DNA of 64,000 nt from Shewanella marinintestina. Lineage in GTDB: Bacteria > Pseudomonadota > Gammaproteobacteria > Enterobacterales > Shewanellaceae. This document shows, in pieces, positions 8,486 to 17,487 of the stretch. A program made the position numbers and the translations under genes. A model generated the notes under the pieces. That model had not been told where the DNA came from and did not search any database. It was given only the letters and a program-made list of their open reading frames with translations. The stretch is taken from NCBI RefSeq assembly GCF_023283845.1, contig NZ_JAKILC010000022.1, positions 1 through 64,000 on the forward strand, written 5' to 3'. Positions within the stretch are counted from its first letter, which is position 1. Every line of letters starts with the position of its first letter.

Positions 8486-8639
8486 GTAGTTTAATAATTG
8501 TTTAATCCGAGCGGGTCCTAGCCCAGATACCGCAGAAACAACTAGCCAATCGACCAGCTTATTGTTAATAGATAATCCTTTAAAAAATCGATGCTAATGC
8601 CGATTCAACATCGATATCAAAGCTTATCTTAATCTTAGT

Positions 8640-9728
8640 CTACTCACTGCCAATCAGCGAGTCAGGTGTCACTAATTTATCAGCAACTCTTACAGGGCGC
8701 TCGTTAACCAATATAATACCCATACTGGTTTTATCGAACACTTTGAATACCATCAGCTTACCGCGATAAAGGTCCGGCATTTTAATTGCGTTATCTGATG
8801 AGACGTTAGCAAGTATTTTTTCATAACGATTACGATCATGTGGCTGCACAGGTATGCCATCGCCATCAATCACCACCACTTTTCCATCTTTAAATATTGA
8901 AAAAACCTGCCCAGTTTCAAGACCATCTTCGGCTCCACGATCAAGGTAAACCACATCCAGCTTACCCATTGCTCGAATATCTTTACCTGAAGCAAGCACT
9001 GACGCAGGCAGTTCTAGATGTGCGGCACGCGGCATAAAGTAAGCTGACATTAATGAATCATCTTCTATAGGCAGCACCCGATAGCCTGCTGCCGTTTCAC
9101 GTAAATTACTCAGTAATTCGACTTTAGAAACAGGGCCTGATTCAATAACTCTTCCCGAAGCAGATAGAATAACTTCTAAACCAAGGTTTTCTCCATCACT
9201 GCTCTTAAATGTACGTCCATCAGCATACACGCCCAACTTATCACCGACTGTCAGCTCACCTTGGACATAAATAATATCAGAAACAACATGGAACTTAGAC
9301 GGGCTCTCGCCTCCCATGACTTTGGGCTGTAGCTCGAACCAATCCTCATCAACAACACGATTTTGTAGCAAATAAGGTTGAATTAGCGAAAGGTCGATAG
9401 CTGGAATTGCACCATCTTTGGCAGAAATTCGCCCCTGTGGGCTCTTTCTAATATGGGGCTTCATCACTAGACGAGGCTCGCCATCAATAAACACTAAAGT
9501 GAGTTTATCGCCGGGATAAATTAGATGCGGGTTTGCGACTTGTGGATTAACGCCCCAAAGTTTAGGCCAGCGCCAAGGATCTTTGAGGAAAGATGCTGAA
9601 ATATCCCATAGAGTATCGCCTTTCTTCACCACATAAGAGTCTGGGTGCCCCGACTTAAGCGTCAACGTATCAGCGAATACAGAGGTGGAACCAATTGTAA
9701 GTAAAGCCAAGAATATTAACTGTTTCAT
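8640..9728 (-). CDS. exported LysM-domain protein
   Basis: A protein of about 362 residues. It has an N-terminal signal peptide (MKQLIFLALLTIGSTSVFA) and then a LysM domain around residues 33-85 (YVVKKGDTLWDIS, NPHLIYPGDKL). LysM modules bind N-acetylglucosamine in peptidoglycan, so the protein is probably periplasmic and cell-wall bound. The remaining 270 residues have no motif I recognise. I prefer the second ATG, at the signal peptide, over the one four codons upstream (9740), but neither has a clear ribosome site. It is divergent from def and upstream of dprA on the same strand. Confidence 0.85.
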   Translation of the reverse strand: MKQLIFLALLTIGSTSVFADTLTLKSGHPDSYVVKKGDTLWDISASFLKDPWRWPKLWGVNPQVANPHLIYPGDKLTLVFIDGEPRLVMKPHIRKSPQGRISAKDGAIPAIDLSLIQPYLLQNRVVDEDWFELQPKVMGGESPSKFHVVSDIIYVQGELTVGDKLGVYADGRTFKSSDGENLGLEVILSASGRVIESGPVSKVELLSNLRETAAGYRVLPIEDDSLMSAYFMPRAAHLELPASVLASGKDIRAMGKLDVVYLDRGAEDGLETGQVFSIFKDGKVVVIDGDGIPVQPHDRNRYEKILANVSSDNAIKMPDLYRGKLMVFKVFDKTSMGIILVNERPVRVADKLVTPDSLIGSE

Positions 9729-9876
9729 CAGGGTATCCATGCTATTTGCTCTTTTATTAAAGTATTAGTAGAGCTTTTGCTGTTATTGAATGCCGCTAAC
9801 GACTAAAATTGAGCCATTAGCAAAAGTCAGTATAACTAACTGGCTCAATTTTGACAGACTTGTTAAGAGTTTAGAT

Positions 9877-10389
9877 ATGAGTTTATTAAAAGTTTTACAA
9901 TTTCCAGATGAAAGATTACGTACGGTTGCCAAGCCAATCACAGAGTTTAACTCTGCACTTCAAACACAAATCGACGATATGTTCGAAACAATGTACGAAG
10001 AGAAAGGTATTGGTCTGGCAGCGACCCAAGTTAATTATCACCACCAACTTATCGTTATGGATCTTCAAGATGATGAAGAACGCCCGACGGTTTTCATCAA
10101 CCTAGAGATTATTGCTAAGAGCGGTGACTTTTGTAATGAAGAAGGCTGCCTGTCTGTTCCAGGCGTTTACGCTAAAGTAGACCGTGCCGAATTTGTGACA
10201 ATTAAAGCACTCGACCGCGATGGTAAAGAATTTACTCTTGAGGCTGACGGACTGTTCGCTATTTGCCTACAGCATGAACTCGACCATTTATCAGGCAAGC
10301 TATTCGTTGATTACCTGTCGCCATTAAAGCGCCAACGTATCAAACAGAAACTAGAAAAAGCGGCTCGTCTAGAAGCAAAACAAGGATAA
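9877..10389 (+). CDS. def: peptide deformylase
   Basis: Def removes the formyl group from the N-terminal methionine of new proteins, using a metal (usually Fe2+). All three motifs are present in the 170-residue form: GIGLAATQ (44-51), EGCLS with metal ligand Cys91, and QHELDHL with His133, Glu134 and His137. The start MSLLKVLQFPDERL is the family's normal start. An upstream in-frame ATG at 9790 would add 29 residues without similarity to Def and is rejected. fmt follows after 4 bases, the usual functional pair. Confidence 0.97.
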   Translation: MSLLKVLQFPDERLRTVAKPITEFNSALQTQIDDMFETMYEEKGIGLAATQVNYHHQLIVMDLQDDEERPTVFINLEIIAKSGDFCNEEGCLSVPGVYAKVDRAEFVTIKALDRDGKEFTLEADGLFAICLQHELDHLSGKLFVDYLSPLKRQRIKQKLEKAARLEAKQG

Positions 10390-10393
10390 ATTT

Positions 10394-11359
10394 TTGAAAC
10401 CATTAAATGTCATTTTTGCAGGAACACCAGACTTCGCTGCACGCCATCTTCAAGCGCTAATCGATTCAGAGCACAATGTAATTGCGGTATACACTCAACC
10501 AGACAGACCTGCTGGCCGAGGCAAGAAATTACAAGCTAGCCCAGTTAAAGCACTAGCGCTTGAAAATGACATCGCAGTTTACCAACCAAAATCTTTACGT
10601 GACGAAGAAGCGCAAGCTGAACTCGCCGCGCTAAATGCAGACATAATGGTTGTTGTGGCGTACGGGCTTATTTTACCAAAAGTAGTATTAGACACCCCTC
10701 GCCTTGGTTGCATTAATGTGCATGGTTCAATTTTACCTCGCTGGCGCGGTGCAGCGCCGATTCAACGCGCATTATGGGCAGGTGATACCGAAACAGGCGT
10801 CACCATTATGCAAATGGATATTGGCTTAGATACCGGCGACATGCTGCTTAAGACTCAGCTAAAAATCGAAGATACAGATACCTCTGCAACTCTTTATGAA
10901 AAGTTAGCCGAGCAAGGTCCGAGTGCACTTGTTGAAGCCTTAGCTGCTATTGCAGAAGATCGCTTACCTGCCGAAAAACAAAATGAGGCACTAGCTAACT
11001 ACGCTGAAAAGTTATCGAAAGAAGAAGCACGCTTAGATTGGTCAAAGTCGGCTAGCGCATTATGGCGTGAAGTCCGCGCTTTCAATCCTTGGCCTGTCAG
11101 TCACTACGAGCACGAAGGCAATACCATAAAAGTATGGCAAAGCCATGTGAGCGATGAAACAAGCTCCAAGCAACCAGGTACTATTTTATCTGCCGATAAA
11201 GCAGGTATTAGTATTGCCACAGGTGATGGCGTATTAACCATTACACAAATGCAACTGCCAGGCAAAAAACCATTAAGTGTTGCCGACATACTCAACTCAA
11301 GAGCAGACTGGTTTACTCCGGGCACTGTGCTAGCTAGTTCTGACAATCAAGAGGCTTAA
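10394..11359 (+). CDS. fmt: methionyl-tRNA formyltransferase
   Basis: Fmt formylates initiator Met-tRNA with 10-formyltetrahydrofolate. The 321-residue protein begins KPLNVIFAGTPDFAARHL and contains the catalytic block NVHGSILPRWRGAAPIQRA and then MDIGLDTGDML. The C-terminal OB-like tRNA-binding domain follows. The start is TTG, preceded by AAGGA with 7 bases of spacing; no ATG fits as well. It sits between def and rsmB in a tight operon with gaps of 4 and 6 bases. Confidence 0.97.
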   Translation: MKPLNVIFAGTPDFAARHLQALIDSEHNVIAVYTQPDRPAGRGKKLQASPVKALALENDIAVYQPKSLRDEEAQAELAALNADIMVVVAYGLILPKVVLDTPRLGCINVHGSILPRWRGAAPIQRALWAGDTETGVTIMQMDIGLDTGDMLLKTQLKIEDTDTSATLYEKLAEQGPSALVEALAAIAEDRLPAEKQNEALANYAEKLSKEEARLDWSKSASALWREVRAFNPWPVSHYEHEGNTIKVWQSHVSDETSSKQPGTILSADKAGISIATGDGVLTITQMQLPGKKPLSVADILNSRADWFTPGTVLASSDNQEA

Positions 11360-11365
11360 TCACCA

Positions 11366-12646
11366 ATGAACTTAAGAGCTTTGGCCGCGAAGGTCGTTTT
11401 TCAGGTGCTAGAAAAGGGTATTTCTCTGTCAGTTGCATTACCAGATCAACAAAGACACCTTGATAATGGTAAAGACAAAGCACTACTTGCCGAGCTTTGC
11501 TATGGCGTAATGCGCTACTTGCCACAACTCGACAAGCAAGTCAGTGACTGCATGAGTAAGCAGATGAAAGGCAAGCAACGTATTGTCCACCAGCTATTGC
11601 TTGTAGGTTGCTATCAACTGTATTTCACTCGTATTCCAAGTCATGCATCGATATCAGAAACAGCCGAAGCCTGCCGTCAGTTAAAGTTTGAAGGCTTAGT
11701 TAAGGTAGTTAACGGTGTTTTACGTAATATTCAACGCCAAGAAAAGCCTTTAGCAACTGACAATGACACTCTGGCATACAACACTCCAGCTTGGATCATT
11801 AAGCGCTTAAAAGAGGCTTATCCAGATAACTGGAAAAACGTGATTGAGCAAAGCCATGAGCGCCCTCCAATGTGGTTGCGTAACAATCAACAATCACAAA
11901 CAAGAGAAACCTACTTACAAGCATTAGCGGGTTTAGAGATTGAAGCTGAAGCGGGTAACAGCCCAGATTCAATTTTATTAAGCAGTCCGCGTGATGTAAT
12001 GCAGCTACCTGGTTTTGAAACTGGGGCGGCTTCAGTACAAGATGGTGCCGCACAATGGGCAGCAACGTTATTGGCTCCACAAGGTGATGAACTGGTACTT
12101 GATGCCTGTGCAGCACCAGGCGGTAAAACTTGCCACCTGTTGGAACTTGCACCAAACATTAAATTGGTAGCCGTTGATTTTGACGCGAAACGTCTTGAAC
12201 GAGTGCAGCAAAATCTTGATAGATTATCGCTCAAAGCCGAATGTATTCATGGTGATGCAGCCGACATCGACTCTTGGTGGCAAGGCGAACAGTTTGACCG
12301 AATTTTACTTGATGCCCCATGTTCAGCAACGGGCGTGATCCGTCGTCACCCCGATATTAAGTGGCTAAGAAAGAACAACGACATCGAAGAGTTGGCTCAA
12401 TTACAGTCACAAATATTTGATCATTGCTGGAAGTGGTTAAAGTCAGGTGGCACACTCCTATATGCAACATGTTCAATATTGCCTCAGGAAAACAGAGATC
12501 AAGTCAGTGCATTTTTAGCTAGAACGCCAGATGCAACCTTGGTGCCTATCGAAGAACAAGCTAATCCAGATGATATTGGTTGGCAGATTGTTCCAGGGCA
12601 AGACAATATGGACGGCTTTTATTACGCTCGCCTAGTGAAGGATTAG
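11366..12646 (+). CDS. rsmB: 16S rRNA (cytosine-967-C5)-methyltransferase
   Basis: RsmB (Sun/Fmu) methylates C967 of 16S rRNA with S-adenosylmethionine. The 426-residue protein has an N-terminal NusB-like RNA-binding domain (about 1-140). The Rossmann methyltransferase domain follows, with the SAM loop LDACAAPGGKTCHLLE. Both cysteines of the RNA m5C enzymes are present: DAPCSATG for release and the catalytic Cys in LYATCSILPQEN. It lies between fmt and trkA with gaps of 6 and 7 bases, as in E. coli. Confidence 0.97.
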   Translation: MNLRALAAKVVFQVLEKGISLSVALPDQQRHLDNGKDKALLAELCYGVMRYLPQLDKQVSDCMSKQMKGKQRIVHQLLLVGCYQLYFTRIPSHASISETAEACRQLKFEGLVKVVNGVLRNIQRQEKPLATDNDTLAYNTPAWIIKRLKEAYPDNWKNVIEQSHERPPMWLRNNQQSQTRETYLQALAGLEIEAEAGNSPDSILLSSPRDVMQLPGFETGAASVQDGAAQWAATLLAPQGDELVLDACAAPGGKTCHLLELAPNIKLVAVDFDAKRLERVQQNLDRLSLKAECIHGDAADIDSWWQGEQFDRILLDAPCSATGVIRRHPDIKWLRKNNDIEELAQLQSQIFDHCWKWLKSGGTLLYATCSILPQENRDQVSAFLARTPDATLVPIEEQANPDDIGWQIVPGQDNMDGFYYARLVKD

Positions 12647-12653
12647 TACGGCA

Positions 12654-14063
12654 ATGAAAATTATCATTTTGGGTGCGGGACAAGTTGGCGGCACATTAGC
12701 CGAAAACTTAGTTGGCGAAAACAATGACATCACCATTGTCGATAACGACAAAAACCGCTTACGTTCGCTACAAGATAAGTACGACTTACGAGTGGTTGTG
12801 GGTCACGGTGCTCATCCAAGTGTATTAAAAGAGGCCGGTGCCGAAGACGCAGATATGCTGATTGCGGTAACCAACAGTGACGAGTGTAATATGGCAGCCT
12901 GCCAGATTGCGTATTCACTGTACGGTACCCCGACCAAAATTGCCCGAATTCGCTCAGAGCAATACTTAGGTCTGCGCGATAAACTTTTTATTGATAGCGA
13001 AACCAAGAACGCTGAAAACCGTCCACGCGGCGGCTTTATTATTGATGAGCTCATTGCTCCTGAACAGCTAGTTACCGCTTATATTGGTCGCTTAGTTGAA
13101 TATCCTGGTGCATTGCAAGTGCTTGAATTTGCCGAGGGCAGACTGAGTCTAGTCGCAGTGCGTGCATATTACGGTGGCCCATTAGTGGGTAACGCCCTCG
13201 CCGCCCTGCGTGAACATATGCCTAATATTGATACCCGGGTAGCTGCTATTTTTAGACAAGGTCGCCCTATCATGCCTCGCGGAACCACCATTATCGAAGC
13301 CGATGATGAAGTATTCTTCGTTGCAGATAGTCGCCACGTGCGTGCGGTTATGAGTGAGATGCAAAAGCTCGATAACTCCTACCGTAATATTATGATTGCT
13401 GGTGGTGGTAATATTGGTTTAGGCCTAGCCAAACAACTGCAGCGTAATCATTCAGTAAAACTGATTGAACGTAAGCAAGAGCGCGCAGAAGAGTTGTCAG
13501 AAAAGCTTGAAAATACCACGGTATTTTGTGGTGACGCATCAGATCAAGAGCTACTACTTGAAGAGCATATCGACCAAACTGATGTATTTATAGCAGTCAC
13601 CAATGATGATGAAGCCAACATCATGGCAGCACTCTTAGCTAAACGCATGGGTGCGAAAAAAGTAATGGTGTTGATCCAGCGTGAGGCTTATGTCGATATC
13701 GTACAAGAAGCCAATATTGATATTGCAATATCACCACAACAAGCCACTATTTCAGCTCTACTAACTCATATTCGCCAAGGTGACATCTGTAACGTTTACT
13801 CACTACGCCGCGGTGCAGCTGAAGCCATTGAAGCCATTGCTCATGGTGATGCAAATACATCTAAAGTTGTTGGTAAACAGATTAGTGAAATCAAGCTGCC
13901 ACCAGGTACGACTATTGGCGCAATCGTGCGCGATGAAGAAGTACTTATGGCTCACGATAAAACAGTTATCGAACAAGGTGACCATGTCATTCTCTTCTTA
14001 GTAAACAAGAAGTTTGTTGGCGAAGTTGAAAAGCTGTTCCAACCGAGCGCCTTTTTCTTTTAA
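12654..14063 (+). CDS. trkA: Trk K+ transport system NAD-binding subunit TrkA
   Basis: TrkA is the peripheral regulatory subunit of the Trk K+ uptake system and gates TrkH. The 469-residue protein contains two tandem RCK units. The first begins with the Rossmann loop ILGAGQVGGTLAENL at residue 3; the second has IAGGGNIGLGLAKQL near residue 246. Each is followed by a TrkA-C domain. It ends the def-fmt-rsmB-trkA run, and a trkH gene follows 150 bases downstream on the same strand, so a K+ channel and its regulator are adjacent here. Confidence 0.97.
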   Translation: MKIIILGAGQVGGTLAENLVGENNDITIVDNDKNRLRSLQDKYDLRVVVGHGAHPSVLKEAGAEDADMLIAVTNSDECNMAACQIAYSLYGTPTKIARIRSEQYLGLRDKLFIDSETKNAENRPRGGFIIDELIAPEQLVTAYIGRLVEYPGALQVLEFAEGRLSLVAVRAYYGGPLVGNALAALREHMPNIDTRVAAIFRQGRPIMPRGTTIIEADDEVFFVADSRHVRAVMSEMQKLDNSYRNIMIAGGGNIGLGLAKQLQRNHSVKLIERKQERAEELSEKLENTTVFCGDASDQELLLEEHIDQTDVFIAVTNDDEANIMAALLAKRMGAKKVMVLIQREAYVDIVQEANIDIAISPQQATISALLTHIRQGDICNVYSLRRGAAEAIEAIAHGDANTSKVVGKQISEIKLPPGTTIGAIVRDEEVLMAHDKTVIEQGDHVILFLVNKKFVGEVEKLFQPSAFFF

Positions 14064-14213
14064 AGCGTGTTGCTGTATCAACACTTAAATATATTGCCCC
14101 TTTATAGCCTGTAACTCGAGGTTATCAAGGGGAGCTAACAATGTACTTGGTAATTGCACTACAGGAAAGGCTCCTCGCCGAGCATCTTCTCACTTAGATT
14201 GGTATAACCTATT

Positions 14214-15656
14214 ATGCTGAACTATCGCCCACTGCTATTTATTCTAGGTATTTTCCTGTCGACACTGACAGGCTTTATGCTAATACCCGGTGCCTTTGCC
14301 CTTTATTATGGTGAAGAAACTGTTGCCGCCTTTATGATCTCATCTCTCGTTGCAGGAACGGCTGCGAGTTTTTGTATGCATCAAGGCCAAAGCACTAAGT
14401 TACACCTCAACATTCGCGACATGTTTTTATTAACCTGCCTTACTTGGGTTATTGTCAGCTTATTTGCAGCGATGCCTTTTACCTTGTATCACGGCATTAA
14501 TTATACCGACGCATTCTTTGAAACCATGTCAGGGATCACCACCACAGGTTCAACAGTGCTGTCGGGGTTAGATACCATGGATCACAGCATCCTTATTTGG
14601 CGCTCACTATTGCAGTGGATGGGTGGCATAGGTTTTATTGTAATGGCGGTAGCTGTACTGCCATTTTTAAATGTCGGTGGTATGCGGCTTTTTAGAACCG
14701 AGTCGTCTGATTGGAGTGATAAAACCACACCGCGAACTCAATCTATGGCAAAGAATTTGTTTATTGTTTATTGCCTGCTGACTTTTTTATGTTTTCTTGC
14801 TTATCACAACAGCGGCATGAGCTGGTTTCAAGCCATAAACCACGCCATGACAACCCTGTCGACTGGCGGCTATTCAACTTCCGACCAATCTATGGCGGCC
14901 TTTTCAAACGAAGCTCACTGGGTTGGTACCACTTTTATGCTGGCAGGTGGTTTACCCTTATTGATGTTTGTTTATATGGTGCAACATCGCTCAATAAAAA
15001 TTTGGAATGACGCTCAGGTAAAAGGCTTTTTAAAGTTTGTTATTTTTGTTTCTTGCACATTAGCATTATGGCTTTGGAGTAGCAGAGAAATAGCCGCTTT
15101 AGATGCTCTACGCTTAGCCAGCTTTAATGTGGTTTCCGTTGTGACAACTACCGGTTATGGCCTAACTGACTATACGGCTTGGGGCGCTCTAGCCAACATA
15201 GCCTTTCTATTTTTAATGTTTGTTGGTAGCTGTTCTGGCTCAACCTCTGGCGGGATAAAAATCTTCCGTTTCCAAATAGCCGGTGTGGTTATGCGTGAGC
15301 AGTTAAAACAACAGTTTCATCCCAATGGCGTGTTTAAAGAGCGTTATAACAACCGCATCATTAAAGATGACATTGTCCGCTCCCTAGTTACCTTCATATT
15401 ATTATTTGTGATGGTAATCGTACTGCTATCTATAGTGTTAGTGCTTACCGGGCTAGACCCTGTCACTAGCTTTACGGGCGCCATTACCGCAGTTACCAAC
15501 GTGGGACCAGGATTAGGTGGCACTATTGGTCCAGCAGGAAACTTTTCCACTTTACCTGACGTGGCCAAATGGGCATTAGCGATTGGGATGCTACTTGGAC
15601 GCTTAGAGATCTTAACGGTTGCAGTATTATTCCATCCAAGCTTTTGGAAGTATTAA
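14214..15656 (+). CDS. trkH: Trk K+ transporter membrane subunit TrkH (copy 1)
   Basis: A 480-residue multi-spanning inner-membrane K+ channel of the TrkH/KtrB superfamily. The four selectivity-filter loops can be read as TTTGSTV, TTLSTGGYS, VTTTGYG and VTNVGPGLG, each after a hydrophobic pore-helix region. It follows trkA by 150 bases on the same strand, so it is the likeliest partner of that subunit. A second trkH-type gene lies 2 kb away in the opposite orientation; the two proteins are clearly paralogous but well diverged. Confidence 0.93.
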   Translation: MLNYRPLLFILGIFLSTLTGFMLIPGAFALYYGEETVAAFMISSLVAGTAASFCMHQGQSTKLHLNIRDMFLLTCLTWVIVSLFAAMPFTLYHGINYTDAFFETMSGITTTGSTVLSGLDTMDHSILIWRSLLQWMGGIGFIVMAVAVLPFLNVGGMRLFRTESSDWSDKTTPRTQSMAKNLFIVYCLLTFLCFLAYHNSGMSWFQAINHAMTTLSTGGYSTSDQSMAAFSNEAHWVGTTFMLAGGLPLLMFVYMVQHRSIKIWNDAQVKGFLKFVIFVSCTLALWLWSSREIAALDALRLASFNVVSVVTTTGYGLTDYTAWGALANIAFLFLMFVGSCSGSTSGGIKIFRFQIAGVVMREQLKQQFHPNGVFKERYNNRIIKDDIVRSLVTFILLFVMVIVLLSIVLVLTGLDPVTSFTGAITAVTNVGPGLGGTIGPAGNFSTLPDVAKWALAIGMLLGRLEILTVAVLFHPSFWKY

Positions 15657-15676
15657 CCCTGTTTTTCAGCTACAAA

Positions 15677-15699
15677 AAAGCCGCATCAAGTGCGGCTTT
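15677..15699. terminator. bidirectional intrinsic terminator
   Basis: Stem AAAGCCGCA / TGCGGCTTT with a short loop, A-run on the left and T-run on the right. It lies between the convergent trkH copy 1 and hemG copy 1. Confidence 0.8.
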
Positions 15700-15711
15700 T
15701 AAGTCTGTCAC

Positions 15712-16251
15712 CTATTTAGCTAAGCTAACGAGATGCTCAGCGTAAACTTTCACATCTTCCCAATCAGTGTAATCAATTATTGCTTTAGGATCGGTCGGCC
15801 CATCGGTGATCTTCATAATTAGTTGGATCATCATTCTGTCATACCAACGCCAAGATGGGTAATCTACCTTACCGGCAATCACTTTTACGTCGTTTGGTTT
15901 CCATGCCGATAGCTCAATAAACTTCTGCAGATATTTATTATTTTCAGGAACACGTTTTTCAGGTTTTCGCGCAACCACGTTAACACTAAAAAAACTGGTC
16001 GCTTTTGCATTTAGCTCAGCTTGATGTTGGGCTGCAAATTCAAATACAGTCTTATGGTAAGTGCCGTAAAGTACGCAAGCCCCCAAAGCAACAACATCAT
16101 ACTTTTGCCAATCGATGCCTTCAGCTTTAGCTTCATTGATATGCATCATATCGCACTTGTGACCAACACTCGCTAGGTGGTCGGCAATCGCACGGCTAAT
16201 TCTGGCAGTATGACCACCACGTGAATAATAGAGTACCAGAACAGATTTCAT
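15712..16251 (-). CDS. hemG: HemG-type flavodoxin-like protoporphyrinogen oxidase (copy 1)
   Basis: A protein of about 179 residues in the flavodoxin-fold HemG family, which oxidises protoporphyrinogen IX to protoporphyrin IX using menaquinone or ubiquinone. It starts KSVLVLYYSRGGHTARIS (FMN phosphate loop). It carries the segment NVVARKPEK and the extra loop that distinguishes HemG from plain flavodoxins, then DYTDWEDV near the end. I choose the second ATG; a start 12 codons upstream (16287) adds residues unlike the family. It resembles E. coli HemG somewhat less than copy 2 (LYGTYHK where copy 2 and E. coli have IRYG), so a different substrate or role is possible. Confidence 0.82.
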   Translation of the reverse strand: MKSVLVLYYSRGGHTARISRAIADHLASVGHKCDMMHINEAKAEGIDWQKYDVVALGACVLYGTYHKTVFEFAAQHQAELNAKATSFFSVNVVARKPEKRVPENNKYLQKFIELSAWKPNDVKVIAGKVDYPSWRWYDRMMIQLIMKITDGPTDPKAIIDYTDWEDVKVYAEHLVSLAK

Positions 16252-16362
16252 CTTAATCCCAATAGAGAATTTGTTGTTTAAAGACATTGTTACAGCAAAT
16301 CGCAGTTTTTAAAGGAGAATGGATCACAAATTAGGTATAGCTCATATTATCGGCATCAAAAA

Positions 16363-16391
16363 TTGTTAAAATGGTAATCTGGAAGTATATT
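16363..16391 (+). promoter_or_regulatory. candidate promoter of the ArsR-type gene
   Basis: TTGTTA (16363-16368) and TATATT (16386-16391) are separated by 17 bases, upstream of the ArsR-type regulator gene. Both hexamers are imperfect matches to the sigma-70 consensus. Confidence 0.4.
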
Positions 16392-16407
16392 GTTTTATCA
16401 ATACCAC

Positions 16408-16429
16408 TCAATTAGAATTAACTAATTGA
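16408..16429. promoter_or_regulatory. inverted repeat, candidate operator
   Basis: Perfect 8-bp arms TCAATTAG and CTAATTGA separated by 6 bases, just downstream of the candidate promoter and 22 bases before the ArsR-type start codon. Its size and position suit a dimeric winged-helix repressor acting on its own gene, and possibly on the divergent hemG copy 1. Confidence 0.45.
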
Positions 16430-16451
16430 AGGCTATGGAGTAAGCATAAGT

Positions 16452-16760
16452 ATGCAGCAAGAAATAGATGCGAATGCAATGGTCACAAATGCTGAAAGCG
16501 CGGCTAAATGGCTAAAAGCGATTGCCAACCCATACCGCCTAATGATCTTATGCTTATTACTAGATAAAGAGTTAAGCGTTACTGAACTTAATAAAACAGT
16601 TCCCCTTAGTCAATCAGCGCTATCACAACATTTAGCGGTATTACGCTCTGAAGACTTAGTTGCCACCCGTAAAAGCTCTCAAGTGGTTTATTACACTCTT
16701 AAAAATGAGCAAGTCACTGAAGTTATTTCAATACTGCATCGCAAATATTGCGCTCAATAA
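16452..16760 (+). CDS. ArsR-family winged-helix transcriptional regulator
   Basis: A 102-residue regulator of the ArsR/SmtB type. The winged-helix core spans about residues 20-90, with the recognition helix in PLSQSALSQHLAVLRSEDL and the wing in KSSQVVYYTL. The ELCVCDL cysteine motif of metal-sensing ArsR proteins is absent (ELSVTEL instead). The only cysteines are Cys36 and one near the C-terminus, so it is probably not a classical metal sensor. It lies between two hemG-like genes on the other strand and may control one or both; that is inference from position. Confidence 0.85.
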   Translation: MQQEIDANAMVTNAESAAKWLKAIANPYRLMILCLLLDKELSVTELNKTVPLSQSALSQHLAVLRSEDLVATRKSSQVVYYTLKNEQVTEVISILHRKYCAQ

Positions 16761-16768
16761 ACTAAAAC

Positions 16769-16797
16769 AAAAAAGCCTGCTAAACAGCAGGCTTTTT
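16769..16797. terminator. bidirectional intrinsic terminator
   Basis: Stem AAAAGCCTGCT / AGCAGGCTTTT with an AAAC loop, flanked by A- and T-runs. It lies between the convergent ArsR-type gene and hemG copy 2. Confidence 0.85.
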
Positions 16798-16817
16798 TGG
16801 GTCTAATTTGCGGTGCT

Positions 16818-17345
16818 TTAGCGTTCAGAAAACGCTCGAGCAAACTCGTCGACTTTATTCCAATCGGTAAATTCAAAGGTACCTGTTGTATCTGTCGGCC
16901 CTTTGGTCATCCACATAATAAAGCGGATCATTACCTTATCGAATAAGCGATATTTAGGGTAATCAATTTTGCCAGCAAACACGGCTAACTGTTGTGGTTG
17001 CCACAGCGAAAGTTCCAAAAACTTTTTCATATAAGGATTCGTTTCTGGAGTATTTTTTTCCGGTTTACGTGCAACAACATTGACGGTAAAGAATGCATTT
17101 TGTTTGGCATTGAGCACCGCATGATGACGATTAATAAACTGATATAGTTCGGGTCGGTGTTTACCATAACGAATACTTGCCGCAACCAATACCTTATCGA
17201 ACTGAGCTAAGCCCAATGCTTCAGCATTTTCCAATGAGGTCAAAGTCACCTCGTTATCATGTTCTTGGGTGATCTTTTTGATTTGCTCACAAATTGCTTT
17301 GGTTTGGCCATCGACAGTCGAATAAATAATGAGAGTTTTGTTCAT
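16818..17345 (-). CDS. hemG: HemG-type protoporphyrinogen oxidase (copy 2)
   Basis: A 175-residue flavodoxin-fold protein close to E. coli HemG: TLIIYSTVDGQTKAIC at the FMN loop, AASIRYGKHRPELYQF, NVVARKPEK and FTDWNKVDEFAR. The gene follows the second trkH on the same strand, reproducing the E. coli order pepQ-yigZ-trkH-hemG, so I take it as the orthologue of E. coli hemG. The enzyme acts at the inner membrane and passes electrons to the quinone pool. The gap to trkH is about 140 bases, so co-transcription is possible but not tight. Confidence 0.9.
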   Translation of the reverse strand: MNKTLIIYSTVDGQTKAICEQIKKITQEHDNEVTLTSLENAEALGLAQFDKVLVAASIRYGKHRPELYQFINRHHAVLNAKQNAFFTVNVVARKPEKNTPETNPYMKKFLELSLWQPQQLAVFAGKIDYPKYRLFDKVMIRFIMWMTKGPTDTTGTFEFTDWNKVDEFARAFSER

Positions 17346-17487
17346 TTACTTCCTACTATTTCCCGATTAATACAGGGTTATAACTAGACACAAACTATGG
17401 CCAACGGCCTGTCATATCTTGAATATACTACTCAATAATTAACGCTAGCTTAGCCTAAGCAATCGAGTAACTATCTTTACACTTAAT

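Noticed and set aside
9790..9876. N-terminal extension of def from an upstream ATG
   Set aside because: The extra 29 residues do not resemble deformylase, while MSLLKVLQFPDERL is the conserved N-terminus.
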